The notes under the pieces: generated by a model | Database searches by the model: none | Told to the model about the DNA's origin: nothing | The model's input: only the letters and a program-made list of their open reading frames with translations | In this document: positions 30,523-37,202 of the stretch, in pieces | How positions within the stretch are numbered: position 1 is the stretch's first letter | How the letters are laid out: every line of letters begins with the position of its first letter | Assembly: GCA_023439835.1 (NCBI GenBank) | Contig: JAEXUW010000003.1 | Span: 1-38,477 of the forward strand | Length of the DNA: 38,477 bases | Direction of reading: 5' to 3' | Source: Bacillota bacterium | Lineage (GTDB): Bacteria > Bacillota > Clostridia > Oscillospirales > Ruminococcaceae | Program-made: the position numbers and the translations under genes

Positions 30523-31512
30523 TCAACGCTTTTTCCCTGAGCTGACCGTCTGCGCTTGCTTCACCGTTGATTGCTTAAAATCAACTAAATCTTGATTATA
30601 GTCCTTAGAAATAGGCGGACAATCAAAAACCGCATAACCCTTATCCGCATACTTTTTCATGTATTTCTCTGTCGAATGCCGTCCGGTTTCATCATTATCA
30701 AGACAGAAATAAATATTTTTTATGCTGTTGTTGTTTGAAAGATAATGCTCTAGTGAAACATCAGCTGAACCTGAAAGACACAGTCTGGTATGAAGCTTGT
30801 ATGCATCCTTATTCTCTGAAAGCTCATTGAACAGTGTGGCATGGCTCAATGCGTCTATGGGAGCTTCAAAAACAAAAACAGAGGTCTTATCCTCGCCATC
30901 CATTCTGAAAGCGTACCTTTTGTCGCTTCCTGAGCAGTCGCCACGGAATTGCTTTTCAGCAAAGGTATAGGTTCCACGACGGCAGGCGAATTTTGCTTCA
31001 TTGTTCTCATCAAAGCCTACAAAAATGCAGTTGCCTTTAACGTCCTGATATATTTTTTTCTGTTGTGCCATATCCGCCACTATTTCTCTGTCGAGCTGAC
31101 GTGTCTGGCATAAATACGCATAAAGCTGTTTGCACTGTCCTTTTTCTTTATCGGGTAAAATTAATACCCGCTGAGCTTCCTCAACGGGTACTGCCTCTGC
31201 CTTAGCAAATTTTCGGGGTGGAGCTTCTCCTCTGGCTTCACCGACAAGCGTGCTCATTGCATCACGAAAGTCCATTCCATGAATTTTCTGGAGGTAGGAT
31301 ATTGCGTCTAGACCGCCCTGCTTCTGACTGTTCCAGTACCACTTCTTATGGTCTGCATTAACCACTAGACTGTTATGCTGAGAGCAATGAAATTCATGAC
31401 CGATACGTTTAAAATCAAAGCCTTCAAACTTATTCAGAAAATCTATCATATCGGTTTCATGCGCCGCTTCCTTTTGTGCGGGAGTAAAGAATTCAAACTT
31501 CCTGCCGCTCAT
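30523..31512 (-). CDS. DUF3991/TOPRIM primase-like protein
   Basis: 329 residues. The N-terminal ~90 resemble a primase zinc-finger region but keep only F-x-C-S-Q-H (residues 41-46), so the metal site may be lost. The middle DUF3991 region is at about 130-190. The TOPRIM domain shows the conserved E216 (FVFEAPIDALS) and the D-x-D pair 272/274 (YFCLDNDETGR). Proteins of this type are taken to prime or process the transferred strand. AAAGGAG is 7 nt before the ATG. It ends SSGKKR. Confidence 0.85.
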   Translation of the reverse strand: MSGRKFEFFTPAQKEAAHETDMIDFLNKFEGFDFKRIGHEFHCSQHNSLVVNADHKKWYWNSQKQGGLDAISYLQKIHGMDFRDAMSTLVGEARGEAPPRKFAKAEAVPVEEAQRVLILPDKEKGQCKQLYAYLCQTRQLDREIVADMAQQKKIYQDVKGNCIFVGFDENNEAKFACRRGTYTFAEKQFRGDCSGSDKRYAFRMDGEDKTSVFVFEAPIDALSHATLFNELSENKDAYKLHTRLCLSGSADVSLEHYLSNNNSIKNIYFCLDNDETGRHSTEKYMKKYADKGYAVFDCPPISKDYNQDLVDFKQSTVKQAQTVSSGKKR

Positions 31513-31532
31513 ATTAATTCTCCTTTCCGTCT

Positions 31533-31547
31533 ATGCCAATTTGGCAT
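31533..31547. repeat. ATGCC-N5-GGCAT palindrome, copy 10
   Basis: ATGCC-AATTT-GGCAT: both outer bases differ from the consensus but still pair, a compensatory change. Lies about 20 bp before the DUF3991 gene start. Confidence 0.7.
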
Positions 31548-31597
31548 GAAATTAATGATTCAGCTAAAATTTCTATGGCAGATGCTTTTTTACTATT

Positions 31598-32401
31598 CTA
31601 TTTGAGGTTTTTGATTCTTTTGCTTATGTCAGAAATAAGATCATCAATATTGTTATTTTCCGCAAAATCATAATACTTGTAATCGCTTAATGATGGTAAA
31701 ATATCATCAACGCAAACATCATCCAGTTTTATATTGTACCAGCCTAGCTGTTTTTTCATCATAGCTGACATAATAGTATTTAGTTCAAGCTTAGCAAAAT
31801 TGGAGTTGCGAAAAGCATTACTTATAAACAGTATTGCTAAATCGCTTTCGTTAATTCCTGATAAAACAGATTCAAGCAGATGTTGACCGACTTCAATGTC
31901 TTTTTCGTCAATCCAACAATTAGCTCCAGACTGCCTAAGCTGCTTTATTATATCATACACAATAATTTTGTCGCTGTGACTATATGATATAAATAATTTT
32001 TTTCTGCGAATATGCTCAGTATTATTATAACCTTTCGATTTTATTGCTTCTTCTTCAGAAAACATAAAACGTTTTTTTATTATGGAAGATACGAGCCGTC
32101 TGTTATTTAGATGAGGCAGTGAAACAGAATCATATTTGCGGAAGAATGCTTGTTCTTTTAATAGCTCCTCTAAACCCTTATCTGTGACTATTTTAAGGTT
32201 ATGCTTGTCTGCACATTCTTGAATTTCAGGGAAATTACCTGAAGTTTCAATAACAAGATATGCTTCCAAACAATAAGGAGAATTGTTTACGAACAGAACA
32301 CAAGCGCCATCATCGCTGACCAGCTCATTTATTTTGCATATAACATCAAGATATCTGCTTCGTGTTCCGTATGGGATTTCAACTGTCAGTTTTGACTGCA
32401 T
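31598..32401 (-). CDS. TIR-domain protein, probable defence effector
   Basis: 267 residues from the ATG 7 nt after GGAGG. The C-terminal ~140 residues are a bacterial TIR domain: KKLFISYSHSDKIIVYDIIK, GANCWIDEKDIEVGQHL, SDLAILFISNAFRNSNF, and the glutamate-containing KLELNTIM block where NADase TIRs carry their catalytic Glu. The N-terminal ~120 residues are a separate domain, probably sensing. TIR proteins commonly cleave NAD+ in antiphage systems. A longer frame begins with TTG at 32620, 10 nt after AAAAGGAGG, adding 73 residues; a promoter inside that extension favours the shorter form. No Thoeris or CBASS partner is next to it. Confidence 0.8.
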   Translation of the reverse strand: MQSKLTVEIPYGTRSRYLDVICKINELVSDDGACVLFVNNSPYCLEAYLVIETSGNFPEIQECADKHNLKIVTDKGLEELLKEQAFFRKYDSVSLPHLNNRRLVSSIIKKRFMFSEEEAIKSKGYNNTEHIRRKKLFISYSHSDKIIVYDIIKQLRQSGANCWIDEKDIEVGQHLLESVLSGINESDLAILFISNAFRNSNFAKLELNTIMSAMMKKQLGWYNIKLDDVCVDDILPSLSDYKYYDFAENNNIDDLISDISKRIKNLK

Positions 32402-32437
32402 TTTTTGTCCTCCGTTAATAAAAACTATACTTGTTTT

Positions 32438-32466
32438 ATAATAACATATCTGGAAGGACCAATCAA
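32438..32466 (-). promoter_or_regulatory. promoter of the TIR gene
   Basis: TTGATT (32461-32466), 17-bp spacer, TATTAT (32438-32443), 36 bp before the chosen start. It would let the TIR gene be expressed apart from the parAB operon. Confidence 0.7.
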
Positions 32467-32644
32467 CTGAATTTTCAAAGGTTTCTTTTATGTGCCAGGC
32501 TATCCATGTGATTTCACGGAGTTCGGTGAATTGGATCATTGCAAATGGAACATAGAAAAATCTGCTGCTTTTATTATTTGAAATATGTTCTGAAAGCTCC
32601 TTGCTGAACAAAAGGTTCAATAGCTATGCGCCTCCTTTTCATCC

Positions 32645-32659
32645 GTGCCAATTTGGCAC
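32645..32659. repeat. GTGCC-N5-GGCAC palindrome, copy 11
   Basis: GTGCC-AATTT-GGCAC, 3 bp after the abrB stop. Confidence 0.75.
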
Positions 32660-32662
32660 GGG

Positions 32663-32908
32663 TTATCCTTTGAGCTTGTTAATGCAGTCAAAGCATATCG
32701 GCTTGTCGTTGAACTCTGTGACGTTCTCCTTGTTTCCGCAAAAAACACAGCATTTCTTGCTTTGATATTTCTTGATGATAACGCTGTCGCCGTCCACATA
32801 GATTTCCACACCGTCACGATGCTCTATGTTCATAACTTTTCTAAGCTCCATAGGGAGAACGATTCTCCCAAGCTCATCAATTCTTCTAACAATTCCTGTT
32901 GATTTCAT
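32663..32908 (-). CDS. AbrB/SpoVT-like transcription factor with zinc ribbon
   Basis: 81 residues. The N-terminal swapped-hairpin domain is typical (KSTGIVRRIDELGRIVLPME, GVEIYVDGDSVIIKKY). It is followed by a short zinc ribbon, CCVFCGNKEN...ICFDCINKLKG (C-x2-C ... C-x2-C). The ATG overlaps the parB stop (TAATG), so it is translationally coupled to parAB and probably regulates element genes. Confidence 0.88.
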   Translation of the reverse strand: MKSTGIVRRIDELGRIVLPMELRKVMNIEHRDGVEIYVDGDSVIIKKYQSKKCCVFCGNKENVTEFNDKPICFDCINKLKG

Positions 32909-33810
32909 TAAATCTCTCCTTCGTCAATATCATATTTTTGAAATATATCCATGAGCTTTTTTAAAGCCGCCGGTTCTATGGTGTAGGACTGCGCTCTTAG
33001 GCACATTAAAATTGTGCTGATCTGACTATTACTCAGCTGAATTTTATAGCTTGAAGATTTTTTTACGGTATCATCGCCGAAGAAATAATCCTCAAGTATT
33101 TCAGGTGTAAGCTTTCCAATCTCCTTTAATTCTTCTGTTTGTTTTAAGTTCAGCTTTTTGATATTGTTTTCAAACAAGAAGTTGTCAAGAACAATCTGAT
33201 ATTCTGAATCCAGAAACGAAAGATTATATCCGCCTATCAGTGGAATTCTGTCGTCGTCCACAAAAGCCAGCAGTTCGGGAATCAGATTTGTGAGCCTTAT
33301 ATACCTGTATATCTGACGGCGACTTTCGCTAAGCGAGTTCACTAGCTCATTGACATTCCCGCCGGACGCCTTATAGAGCATATCATAAGCAAAAGCCTTT
33401 TCACTGTGTGACAGCTTTTCACGCTGACAAAGGTTAGTGCTGACCATAATGAGCTGAGCCGCCTTGTCGTCTGCTTCCTTTATAATACAGGGAACAGTAT
33501 CAAGCCCTGCCTGCTTTGCGGCATTGGTTCGATTATGACCGGCTAGTATCTGATAGCCGTCTTGAATCTTTCTGACGATAACAGGGGAGAGCACGCCGTT
33601 TAATTGAATATCATCAGCAAGCTCCTGAAGTTTGTCTTGACTATACGGCTTGAATGGCTGTTCAGTATATGGCTTAAGCTCTGCGATGGGGAGCTGCTTG
33701 ATTCTGCCCGGCGTATCATCATTAGCTTCACCACCGCCCATAAGCTGATTAAAAGCCAGGGCTGTTGATTGTGCGGCAGTAGCTTTCTTTGATTTAAAAT
33801 CAATCTGCAT
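32908..33810 (-). CDS. parB: ParB-family partition/regulatory protein
   Basis: 300 residues from the ATG 8 nt after GGAGG. The ParB/Srx nucleotide-binding domain shows LPIAELKPY and GYQILAGHNRTNAAK (the GHNR CTPase box), followed by helix-turn-helix DNA-binding segments (KLSHSEKAFAYDMLY, LSESRRQIYRYIRLTNL). With ParA it should hold the element during its plasmid-like phase. Its DNA site is unknown; the dispersed GTGCC palindromes are one candidate. The first 11 bp overlap the preceding gene. Confidence 0.92.
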   Translation of the reverse strand: MQIDFKSKKATAAQSTALAFNQLMGGGEANDDTPGRIKQLPIAELKPYTEQPFKPYSQDKLQELADDIQLNGVLSPVIVRKIQDGYQILAGHNRTNAAKQAGLDTVPCIIKEADDKAAQLIMVSTNLCQREKLSHSEKAFAYDMLYKASGGNVNELVNSLSESRRQIYRYIRLTNLIPELLAFVDDDRIPLIGGYNLSFLDSEYQIVLDNFLFENNIKKLNLKQTEELKEIGKLTPEILEDYFFGDDTVKKSSSYKIQLSNSQISTILMCLRAQSYTIEPAALKKLMDIFQKYDIDEGEI

Positions 33811-34087
33811 AATCTGTTTCCTCCGTATATTCTTTTTCTGTATGAGTAATTTCAACGGTTACTCCGTAATACTTATCTCGTCTGTCCTTTTGAGAAATAA
33901 TCACCTCATCCGACTTTTTCTTTCTCTTTATATCAGCAGGACCATAATATTCTGCAAGTAAATCTCCAGACGATGAAAAAACGCTGACAATCTGTCGGCG
34001 TTTCATTGCACTGTTTTTCATAGGTTTAACTAATGCGGCTGAAAAAAATGCTGAGATAAGCAGGATATATATTATGTTGACAATCAT
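33800..34087 (-). CDS. small single-pass membrane protein between parA and parB
   Basis: 95 residues; ATG at 34087 is 7 nt after AAAGGAG (MIVNIIYILLISAFFSAALV). One membrane helix, then a basic soluble part with SVFSSSGDLLAEYYGPADIKRKKK, a beta-rich segment, and an acidic end. It overlaps the parB start and lies 13 bp after parA, so it belongs to the parA-parB operon. It could tether the partition proteins to the membrane; that is inference. Confidence 0.65.
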   Translation of the reverse strand: MIVNIIYILLISAFFSAALVKPMKNSAMKRRQIVSVFSSSGDLLAEYYGPADIKRKKKSDEVIISQKDRRDKYYGVTVEITHTEKEYTEETDYAD

Positions 34088-34100
34088 AACGCAGCTCCTT

Positions 34101-34895
34101 TCATGCGTTTTGTCGCTCAATTAATTCTTTTGACAGAGCAAAGTACTCTTCCCCAAGCTTTGCGTAATCGCTGTCACCTCTTAAGGTAACCAGGCTTATT
34201 TGCTCATAGCTTGAATTGGTTGCTTTGACAGACCGATGAATTTTGTTTTCAAAAACAAGACTACCGAATCTTTCAGTAAGAGCTTCTTCAACGGCTTTTG
34301 ACATTCTTGTGTTGTCAATCATGGTTACAAGAATTCCTTCAAGTGAAAGCCCTTCGTTTATATTCTGCTTGACCTGCTCAAATACAGGCAGAAACAAATC
34401 AAGTCCGTCAAGGCTGAACTTCTGTGCCTGAACAGGAATAATTACACTGTCCGAGGCTGACAATGCATTGACAAGAAGAATTCCGAGGCTGGGCAGGCAG
34501 TCGATAAATATGTAGTCGTATGAGCTAAGGCGCTCATCACGAAGAATGCGACGCAGAATTTTCTCACGGGCAAATGCTCCCGACAGAAAGAATTCAGCTG
34601 AAGAAAGGGCAATGTTTGATGGGATATATTCAAGATTGTTTTTCTCACTGTATCTGACACACGCTGACGGATCAACTGGGGAGTTATTTGCACAAGCGAG
34701 CATAAGCTCACTCATCGTCGGAAGTTCATCGCCCTGGTAGCCAAGATAGTCTGACAAGTTTCCCTGTGGATCTAAGTCTATACACAACACCTTTTTGCCT
34801 TGCTCGGCTAGTCCCGCCGCAAGATTTACTGTGGTTGTTGTTTTACCGACGCCGCCCTTCTGATTGCTGATTGAGATAATTTTTGTCTTTGACAT
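34101..34895 (-). CDS. parA: ParA-family partition ATPase
   Basis: 264 residues; the true start is the ATG at 34895 after AGAAGG (MSKTKIISISNQKGGVGKTT). The upstream open frame is leader sequence. The deviant Walker A is KGGVGKT, the ATPase switch LCIDLDPQGNLSDYLG, and Walker B YDYIFIDCLP. It partners ParB. The leader in front of it is duplicated at 36984-37100. Confidence 0.93.
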   Translation of the reverse strand: MSKTKIISISNQKGGVGKTTTTVNLAAGLAEQGKKVLCIDLDPQGNLSDYLGYQGDELPTMSELMLACANNSPVDPSACVRYSEKNNLEYIPSNIALSSAEFFLSGAFAREKILRRILRDERLSSYDYIFIDCLPSLGILLVNALSASDSVIIPVQAQKFSLDGLDLFLPVFEQVKQNINEGLSLEGILVTMIDNTRMSKAVEEALTERFGSLVFENKIHRSVKATNSSYEQISLVTLRGDSDYAKLGEEYFALSKELIERQNA

Positions 34896-34899
34896 AACA

Positions 34900-35016
34900 A
34901 GCCTTCTTTCTGTGCCAATTTGACACGACAATTTTGCCTTCCTTACTTTTGGGCATGAAAAAGGACGGCGAAGGCTCAACCGTCCTGTCAGGCGATGCAC
35001 CGCCTGTTCATGCTAT
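34900..35016 (-). promoter_or_regulatory. structured leader of parA (copy A of a duplicated leader)
   Basis: 117 bp identical to 36984-37100 except for a 10-bp core. In transcription order it contains a hairpin CAGGCG-GTGCAT-CGCCTG (34989-35006), a terminator-like stem AGGACGG...CCGTCCT plus T run (34962-34986), the palindrome at 34912-34926, and the ribosome site. It looks like an attenuator in front of parA. Confidence 0.7.
34912..34926. repeat. GTGCC-N5-GACAC palindrome, copy 12
   Basis: GTGCC-AATTT-GACAC, in the parA leader, 17 bp before the start. In the minus-strand RNA the altered base still pairs as G-U. Confidence 0.65.
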
Positions 35017-35060
35017 ATATTATCAACCATAAAGGTGGATAAGCTTGCCATTATCTCAAC

Positions 35061-35089
35061 TTGCCAATAATACCGCATTATGGTATTAT
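35061..35089 (+). promoter_or_regulatory. promoter of the 482-aa gene
   Basis: TTGCCA (35061-35066), 17-bp spacer, TATTAT (35084-35089). An inverted repeat AATACC-GCATTAT-GGTATT covers the -10 and could be an operator. Confidence 0.7.
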
Positions 35090-35122
35090 GTTGTTAAATA
35101 TTTATAATTGGAGTTGATAGAT

Positions 35123-36571
35123 ATGAAATCATATTTTAATCAAACTGAAAGAAACTTACTTATTAATAGTGTTATTTTAGAATCACCTAATTATAGGGAA
35201 TTAAAAGAAATATTAACGTTTAATAAAAAAATAAACGAAAATAATATTGATAAAATCGAAATGAGCAAAAATACGAGAAATATCATAATCTATAATCATT
35301 TAGAAATATATAACTTGGCAAAAACCGAATGGATTGGATTAGAAGAATATAACTTAGATAATTTAAAGTGTATGCTTTGTAATCAACCAACTAAGCAGAT
35401 ATTCTATATTAAAAACAAGTTTAATGATAGAATTCTTAATGTAGGTTCGACATGCATATATCATTTTGATTTAAAAACCCATAAAGGAGAAGACTTTAAA
35501 ACATATATAAAATCTGCTATTCGTTCCGAGGAAGAGCAAAAGCGAAAAGTAGAGTTTTTTACGCAATATCCTAATTACACATTAATAATAAATGATATTA
35601 CAAAAATAATTGAGTCTTCGCCATTGCTTTTGTCAGAACAAATATATGAGAAAATTAAAAGCTACAAAAATCAAATAATGAAATTTAATTCTGATTATTT
35701 ATTAAATAAAATTAGCATTAAAAACCTATGCGACCTAGAGGAAGTAATACGCAGTTATCAAAACTATATTAACGAGTATTACAATCCATGGATAAAACAA
35801 AATATAGATAATATTTATTCGATTTCAAATGAAACGAAGGGTGAATTGCAGAAAAAAGGATTATATAGCATTATTGAATCAATAATGCAAAATGATGGTC
35901 TTGTGAATATTCAAACTATCAGGTACATATCGCATCCTTCATTTGTTAAAAAATGCTTGCCGTATATAGCTTCTCTTATGCCGGATATTAAATCTTTAGA
36001 GCTTATTAATAACAAGGTTAACGCTTTACTAAATAATTCTTCACAAATTAGTTTTATTCCTTTGCAATGTGATTTAACATCCTTCATGAAGTGTTTTGGT
36101 TCTTTCTTGTTTACAGGTGAAGTAATAGAAATTATGCAATTCATTAAAGCTTCTAGCATTTCAAATTCTGATGATATATTAAGCCTTTGTTATTATCTTG
36201 AAGAATTGTTTAAAACAACGAATCTTACTACAAAGACACGCATAGGTATAAAGGATAATTTACAAGAGAAATTTAAAATTAATTATGTAAATATTCTTTT
36301 CAGAGTAGATGACCATACTAAAAAGATGTATTGCATGTTTCCTTATGAACACAACTATGTAGTATTGTCTGCAAATGAATTCATTAAAAAAATCATTCCC
36401 TTATCCTTTACCAGCAGACATAAATTTGCTGAATCAATTTATCAAAATGTTTTTTCAAGACTTGTTGGATACAGAACATTTGTAGAAAGTGACGATGAAT
36501 TAGTTGAAAGGCTCAGATTAGGCAAAGCATGGCTACCTATTTCTTCTGATGAAACTTCTTATATCTATTAA
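35123..36571 (+). CDS. zinc-finger cargo protein, 482 aa, function unknown
   Basis: Start at the ATG about 9 nt after GGAG (MKSYFNQTER); a TTG five codons earlier is possible. Near residue 80-115 there is a zinc-finger-like unit, KCMLCNQPTKQIFYIKN with GSTCIYHF (C-x2-C ... C), a pattern seen in phage and plasmid proteins. The rest is helical, with no catalytic motif I can identify. It is strongly AT-rich compared with the backbone, on the opposite strand from the neighbouring backbone genes, and lies between the two leader copies. It converges with and overlaps the 146-aa gene by 35 bp. Candidate defence or exclusion gene. Confidence 0.75.
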   Translation: MKSYFNQTERNLLINSVILESPNYRELKEILTFNKKINENNIDKIEMSKNTRNIIIYNHLEIYNLAKTEWIGLEEYNLDNLKCMLCNQPTKQIFYIKNKFNDRILNVGSTCIYHFDLKTHKGEDFKTYIKSAIRSEEEQKRKVEFFTQYPNYTLIINDITKIIESSPLLLSEQIYEKIKSYKNQIMKFNSDYLLNKISIKNLCDLEEVIRSYQNYINEYYNPWIKQNIDNIYSISNETKGELQKKGLYSIIESIMQNDGLVNIQTIRYISHPSFVKKCLPYIASLMPDIKSLELINNKVNALLNNSSQISFIPLQCDLTSFMKCFGSFLFTGEVIEIMQFIKASSISNSDDILSLCYYLEELFKTTNLTTKTRIGIKDNLQEKFKINYVNILFRVDDHTKKMYCMFPYEHNYVVLSANEFIKKIIPLSFTSRHKFAESIYQNVFSRLVGYRTFVESDDELVERLRLGKAWLPISSDETSYIY

Positions 36572-36977
36572 TTTCTATATGACGCTTAAACAATATACCT
36601 TTTAGTATAAGTCTTGCAAAAAAACTACGATTACAGTTATAACATATTTCAAAATCATTGTTTTCTAAGGACTGCGTGCAATAATTCCTACAAAATGTTA
36701 TTTTTGCGATGTATGAGCTTAAAGAAACAAAGTCATTTTTGCAATTATTGTATATCTCTAGATTTGCATTAAATGAATTGATAACCCCTTCTTTTTTCTT
36801 ACAACAACAGTAGTCCTCTAGATTTTTTCTTTTTTTACAGCATCCGCATACAGACAATTCGCAAATTAGTTCAATTAATTTTTGCTTATTACGATCAGCT
36901 GTATAGTATTGATAATTATTGTACCTGAAATAAGAATAGCATCTACTTTTTGGCTTTTCAAATTTTGTTACGATCAT
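36537..36977 (-). CDS. cysteine-rich zinc-finger protein, 146 aa
   Basis: The true start is the ATG at 36977, about 8 nt after AGAAGG. The frame upstream is leader sequence identical to that of parA. Several cysteine pairs suggest two zinc sites: CGCCKKRKN...CCCKKK and CRNYC...CYNCNRSF. The C-terminus is basic. It is AT-rich cargo whose expression is placed under a parA-type leader. Function unknown. Confidence 0.7.
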   Translation of the reverse strand: MIVTKFEKPKSRCYSYFRYNNYQYYTADRNKQKLIELICELSVCGCCKKRKNLEDYCCCKKKEGVINSFNANLEIYNNCKNDFVSLSSYIAKITFCRNYCTQSLENNDFEICYNCNRSFFARLILKGILFKRHIEINRYKKFHQKK

Positions 36978-36983
36978 AATGTT

Positions 36984-37100
36984 AGCCTTCTTTCTGTGCC
37001 AATTTGACACGACAATTTTGCCTTCCTTACTTTTGGGCATGAAAAAGGACGGCGAAGGCTCAACCGTCCTGTCAGGAATGCGCATTCCTGTTCATGCTAT
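36984..37100 (-). promoter_or_regulatory. structured leader of the zinc-finger gene (copy B)
   Basis: Identical to 34900-35016 at all positions outside the hairpin core. Here the hairpin is CAGGAATGC-GCATTCCTG, an 18-nt perfect palindrome (37073-37090). The terminator stem (37046-37070), palindrome and ribosome site are unchanged. Confidence 0.7.
36996..37010. repeat. GTGCC-N5-GACAC palindrome, copy 13
   Basis: Same variant as copy 12, in the same place relative to the next start codon. Confidence 0.65.
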
Positions 37101-37137
37101 TTATCTTAAAGCCCGCGGGCGTTTAAGTGTAGAAAAT

Positions 37138-37165
37138 TTTACAATTTCAATAATAATGCTATAAT
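37138..37165 (+). promoter_or_regulatory. integrase promoter
   Basis: TTTACA (37138-37143), 16-bp spacer, TATAAT (37160-37165). The integrase ATG is 38 bp further on. Confidence 0.75.
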
Positions 37166-37202
37166 TATCTTACATTCGACATGTAGGAGGTATTACAATA
37201 TA

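Noticed and set aside
32402..32620. Treating the TTG-started 340-aa frame as the certain form of the TIR protein
   Set aside because: A promoter (32438-32466) and a better-spaced ATG with GGAGG lie inside it; I noted the long form as an alternative rather than the main call.
34896..35000. N-terminal extension of ParA by 35 residues
   Set aside because: The extension is encoded by the structured leader that is also present before an unrelated gene; the ATG at 34895 has the ribosome site and gives the standard ParA N-terminus.
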